Assembly: GCA_003531115.1 (NCBI GenBank) | Contig: DQHT01000060.1 | Location: 257 to 6,626 of the forward strand | From: Bacteroidota bacterium | Lineage (GTDB): Bacteria; Bacteroidota; Bacteroidia; UBA8524 | Length of the DNA stretch: 6,370 nucleotides | Direction of reading: 5' to 3' | Shown here: piece by piece, positions 1 to 6,199 of the stretch | Layout of the letters: each line of letters starts with the position of its first letter | How positions within the stretch are numbered: position 1 is the stretch's first letter | The notes under the pieces: model-generated | What the model saw: the letters and a program-made list of their open reading frames with translations, nothing else | Databases searched by the model: none | Told to the model about the DNA's origin: nothing | Translations under genes and position numbers: made by a program

Positions 1-19
1 AGGGCTTTCATTTTACAAT

Positions 20-90
20 TCATAGGGTAGGTTCGCCGCTTTGGCAATACCAAATTAAAAACTTTTTATTATTTTGCAAGTACCCTATGA
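20..90. repeat. 10-bp perfect inverted repeat flanking the barrel-gene leader
   Basis: TCATAGGGTA at 20-29 is the exact reverse complement of TACCCTATGA at 81-90. The 51-bp spacer is AT-rich, and the right arm contains the ATG of the 746-aa gene. It could be an operator with two half-sites or a long-range mRNA fold covering the start codon. A 10-bp match at this spacing is not rare by chance in a window of this size, so only the sequence symmetry is firm. Confidence 0.35.
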
Positions 91-2327
91 CCGAAAGTTT
101 GACGAATTATTATCAAAACCATTGCAATTACAGGCTTTTCGGTCTTGTAATTTTTTTGTTAATTTTTACTCAGGGGTATACGCAAAGTGAAATTACGGAA
201 CAAAATGATTCAACAGAGGTCACTGACACGACACATTACGTAAAAAATAAATTTGAAAGTTTTATTCCCCAAGATTCGGGCTTGTACAATTTAAGAATAG
301 ACACGCCACAACTCGTCACATTTCAAAAACCAAGTAGACCATCTTTATCACTCCCTGGGGTTAAACCCCTGCTCCGCTCAAATGGCCAGGTGACCCTTGA
401 TAATCATTATGCCACATTGCAAAATCCCTATATGCGGAGCTCGCAGGTTTATTCCCGGCTTAATTATACCGGCAATGTTTTTATTGCAGGGCTCCCCTTT
501 AAAACAACTGCCTTTCTCACAACCGAAAACAACTCTGTTTACCAAAGTAATTATATTAATATTAGGTTTGACGCCGTAGCTTATAAAAAGCAGCTACGCG
601 ATCAGGCAGAAAAGGAAGCCAAAGGATTGGGTAAATCCGTTTCTTTTAACCGCATTGTTCTCGATCAGCTCGGGGCATATCTGGAAAATCTCGATAAACA
701 AATTAGCGGCAATTCCCTCCTTGTCAACGGATATATAGAAGCCAAAGACAGCTTGCTTTCGCCACCATCATTCGCAAATCCCCTCGATACCCTCAACACT
801 GATTATCGGAACCATCTACCTGAAGATACGCTCTCAGAAAAAATCACCCAAAAACCTTCCGAGTGGAGACAGAATGCAGGACATAGGCAGGATTCCCTGA
901 TGCAGATTAGAGATTCCGTGATGATGCGCTTTGTAACCATTTATAATAAGTTCCAGGAGGATTCTGCAAAACTTGCTGAATACAAAACGCTAATTGAGGC
1001 AGGACCTGAAGCCATTTTGAAAGACTCCCTTTCTTCCCGAGGCAGCAAGCAGCTAGCGTGGATATCCCGCGTGAAAAACTTCCAAATTGGTCAGGCCATT
1101 GTCAACTACAGTGAGTTGAGCCTATGGGGCCTATCCGTCAAAGGAATGGACGTAAGTGCAGAAATCAACGGGTGGTATACCGGAGCAACTATTGGAAGAG
1201 CATTTAATAATGAAGGCATGTTCGATCCGATCAGCAAACCCGAATTCAACAAGAACATTGCAGGAGTCCAATTTGGCAGAGTGGATAAAGCGGGCAATAA
1301 AATTATTGCATCGTATTTCTACGCCAAAGATTTGAAAGAAGTACAGAAACGAACACAAAATCAGGTATTATCTATTGACGTCCAAAAGACCTATAAAAAA
1401 CTCAGTTTGTTTCTTTCCGGGGCAAGCAGCGAATATCAGGTGTTTGACAGCCGGGTGATCGGCGAAGCGAAAGCTGTCCCAACTAGTGGAAAAGAGAACA
1501 AAGCATGGCTTTCAAAATTCATCTATGACATTGGTTACGGGGCCAAAGTCTCAGCGAAGTGGAATTATATCGGCGCCATGTATACCACCGTCGGAAATCC
1601 TTTTTTGCGAAAAAACTACCTTGAAAAAGAATTTAACTGGGAGCAAAAATGGATTAAAGGCAAAATCACCAGCAAAGTTTTTTACAAAAAACTCACAACC
1701 CTTGAAAGTGAGCTTACCCCCGAAACCAATACCACCAAAGGTGCAGGGGTGCAGTTGCAATCTTCCTTCTCCAAAGGCGTTAACTTCTTTGCCCTTTACA
1801 GTCCTTACGAACTGGGGAACAATCATCCCGATACCGTTTTTCGCACCTTTAACCGCACAAGTCTCCTTTCCGCAGGTGTTTCTTATTCCAAAATGTGGAA
1901 ACGTGCCCTGTGGTTCAGTCAGTTTATCCTGAGTGAATCATCTATAAGTGGAGAAAACCTGCCGCTTACTCAAAGCACTCAATATTCCTTTGAAAATTCT
2001 TTAAGTATTGACGGCCTTCACGATATGCGCATCGACGCCTCTATCAACCGGTCGCGGCCAAATCTGGATTCCATGAACTTTTCCTCACTAAATGGCCAAT
2101 ACCTGCGAACCATAAAACAAAACCTGGCTCTTGGCGGCGGGTTTAAGATGATCTCTTTTTCAAAAGAATCAAGCCTGATGGGTATGGGCATTAATGTTCG
2201 ATGGGTCCTGCTGAAAAAGATCCAGGTCAATTCATCTTTTGATCTGGACCATGTAAAAAACTGGTGGGGTGTGGAAGGAACCAAACTTGTCAGCACGATG
2301 AATCTGAAAGTCGGGTATTCGTGGTGA
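87..2327 (+). CDS. Exported outer-membrane beta-barrel protein with helical insertion (746 aa)
   Basis: I do not recognise a named family. The first 33 residues read as a signal peptide: a polar N-terminus, a hydrophobic core at about 17-28 (LFGLVIFLLIF) and a likely cleavage after YTQ. Residues about 95-165 form a conserved-looking beta segment (SNGQVTLDNHYATLQNP, then NVFIAGLPF, then INIRFDA). Residues about 166-325 are charged, helix-prone and possibly coiled coil. From about 345 to the end the chain alternates polar and hydrophobic/aromatic residues in strand-length units and finishes YSW. A terminal aromatic after a beta-strand is the usual signature of an outer-membrane barrel. Large exported proteins of this style are common in Bacteroidota, where some accompany surface adhesins; that context is not visible here. 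The ATG at 87 is chosen because it precedes the signal peptide and no other Met lies upstream of the hydrophobic core. The location is well supported; the function (transport, anchoring or secretion) is unknown. Confidence 0.85.
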   Translation: MTESLTNYYQNHCNYRLFGLVIFLLIFTQGYTQSEITEQNDSTEVTDTTHYVKNKFESFIPQDSGLYNLRIDTPQLVTFQKPSRPSLSLPGVKPLLRSNGQVTLDNHYATLQNPYMRSSQVYSRLNYTGNVFIAGLPFKTTAFLTTENNSVYQSNYINIRFDAVAYKKQLRDQAEKEAKGLGKSVSFNRIVLDQLGAYLENLDKQISGNSLLVNGYIEAKDSLLSPPSFANPLDTLNTDYRNHLPEDTLSEKITQKPSEWRQNAGHRQDSLMQIRDSVMMRFVTIYNKFQEDSAKLAEYKTLIEAGPEAILKDSLSSRGSKQLAWISRVKNFQIGQAIVNYSELSLWGLSVKGMDVSAEINGWYTGATIGRAFNNEGMFDPISKPEFNKNIAGVQFGRVDKAGNKIIASYFYAKDLKEVQKRTQNQVLSIDVQKTYKKLSLFLSGASSEYQVFDSRVIGEAKAVPTSGKENKAWLSKFIYDIGYGAKVSAKWNYIGAMYTTVGNPFLRKNYLEKEFNWEQKWIKGKITSKVFYKKLTTLESELTPETNTTKGAGVQLQSSFSKGVNFFALYSPYELGNNHPDTVFRTFNRTSLLSAGVSYSKMWKRALWFSQFILSESSISGENLPLTQSTQYSFENSLSIDGLHDMRIDASINRSRPNLDSMNFSSLNGQYLRTIKQNLALGGGFKMISFSKESSLMGMGINVRWVLLKKIQVNSSFDLDHVKNWWGVEGTKLVSTMNLKVGYSW

Positions 2328-2496
2328 CATAATTATCCAATTCACAATTCCTTTTACTGTTTTACTAAAATCATCAAGGTTTTAAGCATCCCTAATACCT
2401 CAGAAATCTCTATTCTCCACTCGAAGTCCTAGCCCGGCATCATTGGCCACTGTTGCATTTGAGCGATCCCTCACTTTCGCTTCACAATCCTGCACC
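2328..2496. other. 169-bp intergenic gap between barrel gene and downstream operon
   Basis: There is no gene on either strand that I would defend. The first half is AT-rich (AATTATCCAATTCACAATTC, then runs of T and A). I see no GC-rich stem followed by a T-tract, so no intrinsic terminator is called. TGCATTTG at 2454-2461 differs by one base from the Bacteroidota -7 consensus TANNTTTG, but there is no -33 TTTG at proper spacing. If the downstream genes have their own promoter it should lie here. This is also the natural place for a boundary if those genes are an inserted element. Confidence 0.4.
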
Positions 2497-2712
2497 ATGC
2501 AACACGATCATAGTTTGTCAATCGCTACTACGGTATCAGGTATGGCCGGCGGAGTCATCCGCGCCATCTCTGAGCAGCTTGCCGCTAGCACAATCTCCCT
2601 GGCGGGAGTTATCGACGTAGCGTTCTATGCCGTGGTTAGCGCAAGTGTCGGGTATTGTGCCAAAGTATTGCTGGATACCTATTTCAAACCTAAAGACGGG
2701 AGGAAGCCATGA
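2497..2712 (+). CDS. Small single-span membrane protein (71 aa)
   Basis: This is an unrecognised small protein. Residues about 33-57 (ISLAGVIDVAFYAVVSASVG and onward) form one membrane-spanning helix, preceded by a Gly/Ala-rich amphipathic stretch (GMAGGVIRAISEQLAAS) and followed by a short basic tail, KPKDGRKP. The frame is open upstream to a TTG at 2443, but ATG 2497 is preferred: the extra 18 residues are unlike a leader and no ribosome-binding site precedes the TTG. No Shine-Dalgarno precedes 2497 either, which is ordinary for Bacteroidota. Its stop codon overlaps the next gene's start (ATGA at 2709-2712), implying co-translation. The size and topology resemble a holin or a small virion membrane protein, but neither can be shown from the sequence. 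Confidence 0.7.
   Translation: MQHDHSLSIATTVSGMAGGVIRAISEQLAASTISLAGVIDVAFYAVVSASVGYCAKVLLDTYFKPKDGRKP
2698..2703 (+). promoter_or_regulatory. Shine-Dalgarno GGGAGG for the LEA14-like gene
   Basis: GGGAGG ends 5 nt before ATG 2709 and lies inside the last codons of the 71-aa gene. Strong Shine-Dalgarno sites are uncommon in Bacteroidota. This one fixes the 2709 start and suggests re-initiation at the ATGA overlap. Confidence 0.65.
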
Positions 2713-3209
2713 TCAAACAGGTATTAGCGTTTGGTGTATTGGGCGGACTGCTTCTATTGGGAAACAGAGTGTGGGGTGCCAAACGTATTAGCGATAAAGC
2801 TGCCGTGAAAACCTCCATTCCCAGGGTGCATCGCGTCGACCTCAAGGGATTGCTACTGCATACCGATGTGCTAATCGACAATCCTACAAACACCAGCATT
2901 ACCGTTACCAAGCCGGTTATCACCTTAATGAGCGGGGGAAAATTTCTTGGAAGTTCCGTGCCTGTCAATCAGCAATTAACTGTCTCAGCCATGGCTCAAA
3001 GCTCATTGGGAACGGTGGAAATCCTGATACCATGGTCGGCTCTAGCGGGAATCGCTAAAAACCTGATCACCATGATTCCGGCACTTGTTTCCGAATTTCA
3101 GCGTACCAAAAAGCTGAATCTGGCCAGTCTTTCTATTCCAATGGAGTACCGGTACTCCACTTATGTCAATGACCTGTTTTACGAGTCCGATCCTGTTACC
3201 CTGGTATGA
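2709..3209 (+). CDS. Membrane-anchored LEA14/WHy-like (LEA type 2) protein (166 aa)
   Basis: Residues about 4-19 (QVLAFGVLGGLLLLGN) form an N-terminal membrane anchor or uncleaved signal. From about 38 the chain has the pattern of the LEA_2/WHy fold: a strand (HRVDLKGLLLHTDVLIDNPT) ending in the characteristic D-N-P-T turn, then TSITVTKPVITLMSGGKFLG, with the hydrophobic alternation of an immunoglobulin-like sandwich. A second beta segment lies near 140-166 (SLSIPMEYRYST). The family is known in plant desiccation proteins and bacterial envelope or exported proteins; its bacterial role is mostly structural or unknown. Here the domain would face the periplasm or the outer side of a membrane. 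The gene overlaps both neighbours by ATGA (2709-2712 and 3206-3209), so it is probably made together with them. I am confident of the anchor and moderately confident of the fold. Confidence 0.75.
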   Translation: MIKQVLAFGVLGGLLLLGNRVWGAKRISDKAAVKTSIPRVHRVDLKGLLLHTDVLIDNPTNTSITVTKPVITLMSGGKFLGSSVPVNQQLTVSAMAQSSLGTVEILIPWSALAGIAKNLITMIPALVSEFQRTKKLNLASLSIPMEYRYSTYVNDLFYESDPVTLV

Positions 3210-4963
3210 GTCAGCCGTATTTCAATATCGACTCCATCAGCTCAGGCTACCGTCCTATTAAGGAAGGCAGGCAATACGATGGGTATTTCCCGTTGCCGGA
3301 CGAGCGCGACCGTATCATTATTAAAGATGGTAATGTTCACGATACGGTAGACCTTATGAAGCGGGTTGTCTGGAAATACTTAGGAGACACCAAAAAGATT
3401 GCTGGCGTGTTAAAATCCTCCAGCACCATGCAGACTTGCCGGAACATTTGGGAATTTCTCTACCACCATATCCAATATAAACTGGATAAACAAGGGACAG
3501 AAGAGCTCAGAAGGCCTGCCCGATCCTGGAAAGAAAGGGTACGAGGAATTGATTGTGACTGCTTTTCCATTTTCACCTCGAGTATCCTGACCAATTTAAA
3601 AATCCCGCACAGCTTTCGTATCACCAAATACGAAGAAGACCAATACCAGCATGTATATGTGGTGGTACCCCATGCGGGCAAAACAATCCTGATAGACCCG
3701 GTTCTATCCCTTTTCAACTATGAAAAACCTTTCACCCAAAAAAAAGACTTCTCCATGAATTTATCCGGAATCGACGTAGCCGTCTTGAGTGGACATGAAG
3801 ACCCGCTCACGCGTGCTCTGCTAGGAAATGTAACAGAGACTTTGCCTAAAGACAAAGAAGCCCAAATGGAAGCCATGCTGGTGTATTTGATGCGCACCAG
3901 AAGTGCTATTGCTCTCAACCCTGAGACCATCGCCCATTTTGAGGACCCGGATGCCTACCTGCAAATGTTGGACTATGCCATTTCTTATTGGAATACGGAC
4001 AAACGTGAGCAGGCCCTGGAAATACTCATTCAGAATGAAGAAGAGCTGAATATCAGGCGTGGACTTTCAGGCAATAGCTTGAGTGGGTTCTTCCAGAAGG
4101 TCGGGGACTTTGTAAAAAAAGTTGGTGACGGGGTAAAAGAAGTAGCCCAGGATGTTGCCCAGGCAGTAGTGAAGTACAATCCGCTCACCGTTACGGCACG
4201 ACTGGGTTTTTTGGCTGCCATGAAGCTAAACCTCAAACGTATGGCCTCCAAAATAAAGTGGGCCTATGGTACACAAGAACAGGCTGCAAGTCGTGGTGTT
4301 CCGTTTGCGGAATGGAATAAAGCAAAAACTGCCCTGGCGAAGATTGAAAATCTCTTTGCCGACAAGCTACAGGGTGACCGTAATGCGTTAAAAGATGCCA
4401 TTTTAAAAGGACGGGCAGGCGGATTGAGCGGTACCGTGGATTTAGGAGAACTGGGCGAGCCCGTGACGGTCGCTGCCACCATAACTGCCGCTACTCCCGT
4501 GATTATTGCCGCCTTTAAGATGATGCAGGACGCTGGTTTGTTTTCCTCAAGTGAGCAGATCAATCCTGATGAATTGCAACGTGAGGCCAATAATCCTCCT
4601 AGTCCAGATTTGCCTATGCCTGCGCCCCCTCCCTATGAGATGGTGTATGTAGGTCCACCAGCTCCTCCTTCAGGCGGAGGCACCTATTCTCCAACAGTGG
4701 ATCCTGTCAGTCCTCCACCTGCAAATACTGAAAGCGGAGGTGTGATTGGCTTTATAAAGAAGAACCCATTGCTTGTGGGTTTGGGTGCCGTAGGTGTCGC
4801 CTTCGGAGCCTACCAGGTGCTTAAACCAAAGAGGAAATCGCATTCAGGGCTCTCGGGAGTGAGAAAACCCGCCAGGAGAAAATCACCAGCAGTTAAAAAC
4901 AGAACTACAAAACCAAAGATGAGCAAAGGCAAAAAGCGTATTCAACAAATAACCCTCAAATAA
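3206..4963 (+). CDS. Transglutaminase-like Cys/His/Asp protein with C-terminal membrane segment and basic tail (585 aa)
   Basis: Residues about 70-170 look like a transglutaminase/papain-fold core. GIDCDCFSIF aligns with the family motif G-D-C-D-D-F and gives Cys117 as nucleophile; QHVYVVV supplies His149; ILIDPVL supplies Asp164. The usual order and spacing are kept, so the site is probably active as a cysteine peptidase or acyltransferase; the substrate is unknown. Residues about 290-400 are helical and basic (NPLTVTARLGFLAAMKLNLK, WAYGTQEQAASRGVPFAEW). Residues about 463-510 are Pro/Gly-rich and probably disordered. Residues about 512-537 (GGVIGFIKK, then PLLVGLGAVGVAFGAYQVL) form one membrane helix. 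The last 45 residues are rich in Lys/Arg, suited to binding nucleic acid or phospholipid headgroups. The start overlaps the previous stop (ATGA, 3206-3209) with no Shine-Dalgarno, so it relies on translational coupling. A maturation protease or membrane-docked assembly factor is possible; the catalytic triad is the firmest part. Confidence 0.8.
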   Translation: MSQPYFNIDSISSGYRPIKEGRQYDGYFPLPDERDRIIIKDGNVHDTVDLMKRVVWKYLGDTKKIAGVLKSSSTMQTCRNIWEFLYHHIQYKLDKQGTEELRRPARSWKERVRGIDCDCFSIFTSSILTNLKIPHSFRITKYEEDQYQHVYVVVPHAGKTILIDPVLSLFNYEKPFTQKKDFSMNLSGIDVAVLSGHEDPLTRALLGNVTETLPKDKEAQMEAMLVYLMRTRSAIALNPETIAHFEDPDAYLQMLDYAISYWNTDKREQALEILIQNEEELNIRRGLSGNSLSGFFQKVGDFVKKVGDGVKEVAQDVAQAVVKYNPLTVTARLGFLAAMKLNLKRMASKIKWAYGTQEQAASRGVPFAEWNKAKTALAKIENLFADKLQGDRNALKDAILKGRAGGLSGTVDLGELGEPVTVAATITAATPVIIAAFKMMQDAGLFSSSEQINPDELQREANNPPSPDLPMPAPPPYEMVYVGPPAPPSGGGTYSPTVDPVSPPPANTESGGVIGFIKKNPLLVGLGAVGVAFGAYQVLKPKRKSHSGLSGVRKPARRKSPAVKNRTTKPKMSKGKKRIQQITLK

Positions 4964-4971
4964 AAGATCCC

Positions 4972-5454
4972 ATGAAAAAACAAAGTAAAAACAACAAGGC
5001 TGTCATCAGTGAGCTTAAGTCGCTCCTTATGATCAGCGGCGGAATGATTCTGGGCACCATGGGTGGAAAAGCCCTGGACACTGCCCTTAAAGTAGACGAC
5101 ACTTTACCCGGCTTTCAAGCCAAGAAGCTCATAAAACCAGCCGTCCAGCTTGGTGCCGGTGTGCTGGGAGCGATCAAAATTAAAGATCCTAACCTCAAGC
5201 TTCTTGCAGCAGGCGTTGGTGCATCGGGCGTGGTCAGCACAGTTAAAGTTGTGCTTAAAAAAGACCTTTTAGCAGGCCTGGGAAATCCACTTTCCAATGT
5301 TCAGGCCCGACGAATTTACCAGGACCCGGTGCGCATTGCTGTGAACCGCTATACCCCGGATTTGCCACAGCTACAGGCCAGTACAATTTCTGAATATGAA
5401 TACAACGACCCTATTCAGTCCAATGTGGTAGAGGCTGATTTTGAAATTATCTAA
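4972..5454 (+). CDS. Glycine-rich hydrophobic membrane protein (160 aa)
   Basis: This gene is not recognised. The N-terminus is basic (MKKQSKNNK). Three Gly/Ala-rich hydrophobic stretches follow: about 17-32 (SLLMISGGMILGTMGG), 56-70 (PAVQLGAGVLGAIKI) and 77-93 (KLLAAGVGASGVVSTVK). Charged turns such as KIKDPNLK lie between them. This resembles small membrane-inserting hairpins more than a classic transporter. The last 50 residues are polar and Tyr/Gln-rich (RRIYQDPV, STISEYEYNDP) and end acidic. The gene begins 8 bp after the 585-aa gene with only a weak purine-rich leader (AAAAGAT) and lies in the same operon. Glycine-rich hydrophobic proteins of this kind occur among minor membrane proteins of tailless viruses and also among host membrane proteins. 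The coding call is secure because the frame and spacing fit the operon; the function is open. Confidence 0.7.
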   Translation: MKKQSKNNKAVISELKSLLMISGGMILGTMGGKALDTALKVDDTLPGFQAKKLIKPAVQLGAGVLGAIKIKDPNLKLLAAGVGASGVVSTVKVVLKKDLLAGLGNPLSNVQARRIYQDPVRIAVNRYTPDLPQLQASTISEYEYNDPIQSNVVEADFEII

Positions 5455-5487
5455 ACGCATAAAAAAAACAGACAATAACATGAATTT

Positions 5488-5492
5488 AGGAG
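5488..5492 (+). promoter_or_regulatory. Shine-Dalgarno AGGAG deciding the start of the 226-aa gene
   Basis: AGGAG sits 8 nt upstream of ATG 5501, the best-spaced Shine-Dalgarno in the window. It favours 5501 over the in-frame ATGs at 5441 and 5480, which have none. It suggests stronger translation of this gene than of its neighbours. Confidence 0.7.
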
Positions 5493-5500
5493 AAATTATC

Positions 5501-6181
5501 ATGAGCGATTTCACCCTATTGGGTGCAGTGAGTGACGAGGAATTGGTGGTAGCCATGGAAACGGCTAATCCCTCAGCCAAAAAGAATTTTGCCAGAACCA
5601 TTCGCCAGTTTGCTAAAAACCGTAACGTGCTTCCCAGCCAGGGATCACGCGGCGAACTGGAAAAACGCCTTCACCTTCTTCCCAAAGAAATTCAGGAAGG
5701 ACTAGCCCGTCAATCCTTGCAAGCCGTTGATGCCGCCTATTATGTGGTAAAGGACATTTCTGGCAGCAAGGTGCAGAAGATCCTTAAAGACGACGACAAC
5801 AAAGTTGTCGGTATGTCCAATATCTCTTCAGCTAAACTGGAAAAAGGAAATCATTTCCTGCTTCATGGTCTCACCCTTTTGGCCGGAGTTGCAGGAGCAG
5901 GAGAAACTGCCTATGATGTGAACTTTGGTGTATTGCCGGACTATATCCGCAACGGGGAGTTCGAGTTCATTGCCAACGGCACCTCCCTGATTCAAAATGC
6001 CTCGCTCGAGCTGTTCAATACCACCGGACAAAACATGCCTGTGGGACATTACCGCCTGGACAACCCAAAACTGATTAAAGACCAACAGACCATTGAGTTT
6101 AACCTGGAATGGGGAGCCAATGCACCGGCAAGCAGCTTTATTAAAGCCATCATGCGCGGCACCATCATTATCAAAGCCTAA
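5501..6181 (+). CDS. Beta-rich protein, candidate jelly-roll structural protein (226 aa)
   Basis: No family is recognised with certainty. Residues 1-100 are mostly helical and charged (ELVVAMETANPSAKKNFART, LPKEIQEGLARQSLQAVDAA). Residues about 105-226 read as a series of beta-strands with few helices: ISSAKLEKGNHFLLHGLTLL, NGEFEFIANG, SLIQNASLELFN, VGHYRLDNPKLI, QTIEFNLEWG and a closing strand MRGTIIIKA. Eight or so strands in about 120 residues, with a Leu-x-Gly strand early and a hydrophobic last strand, fit a single jelly-roll or similar sandwich. There is no signal peptide or membrane helix. The start at 5501 rests on the AGGAG at 5488-5492; using 5441 would add 20 basic residues and overlap the previous gene by 14 bp. 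Strong initiation plus the beta-rich fold would suit an abundant capsid-type subunit. A tail, baseplate or host surface protein cannot be excluded. Confidence 0.75.
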   Translation: MSDFTLLGAVSDEELVVAMETANPSAKKNFARTIRQFAKNRNVLPSQGSRGELEKRLHLLPKEIQEGLARQSLQAVDAAYYVVKDISGSKVQKILKDDDNKVVGMSNISSAKLEKGNHFLLHGLTLLAGVAGAGETAYDVNFGVLPDYIRNGEFEFIANGTSLIQNASLELFNTTGQNMPVGHYRLDNPKLIKDQQTIEFNLEWGANAPASSFIKAIMRGTIIIKA

Positions 6182-6199
6182 TCCTATCTATCAAAAGCC

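Noticed and set aside
40..76. Bacteroidota-type promoter (TTTG at 40-43, TATTTTG at 70-76)
   Set aside because: The -7-like element lacks one base of TANNTTTG, the 26-bp spacing is too long, and transcription would start almost at the ATG.
1486..1932. 148-aa plus-strand open frame within the barrel gene
   Set aside because: It lies wholly inside the 746-aa gene in another frame, has no ribosome-binding site, and its composition (many Pro, Ser and Lys) reads as out-of-frame translation.
2340..2390. Intrinsic terminator after the barrel gene
   Set aside because: Only short A/T runs with mismatched pairing are present. There is no GC-rich stem followed by a T-tract.
2443..2496. TTG start adding 18 residues to the 71-aa protein
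   Set aside because: No ribosome-binding site is present, and the added residues look like translated intergenic sequence. ATG 2497 gives a sensible single-span protein.
4264..4590. 108-aa minus-strand open frame opposite the 585-aa gene
   Set aside because: It is fully antisense to a well-supported gene, low in complexity and without a leader or start signal, so it is a shadow of the plus-strand codon pattern.
5441..5500. Upstream ATG starts (5441, 5480) for the 226-aa gene
   Set aside because: Neither has a Shine-Dalgarno, whereas 5501 has AGGAG at 8 nt. The 5441 start also overlaps the previous gene, and its A-rich stretch codes for an implausible basic leader.
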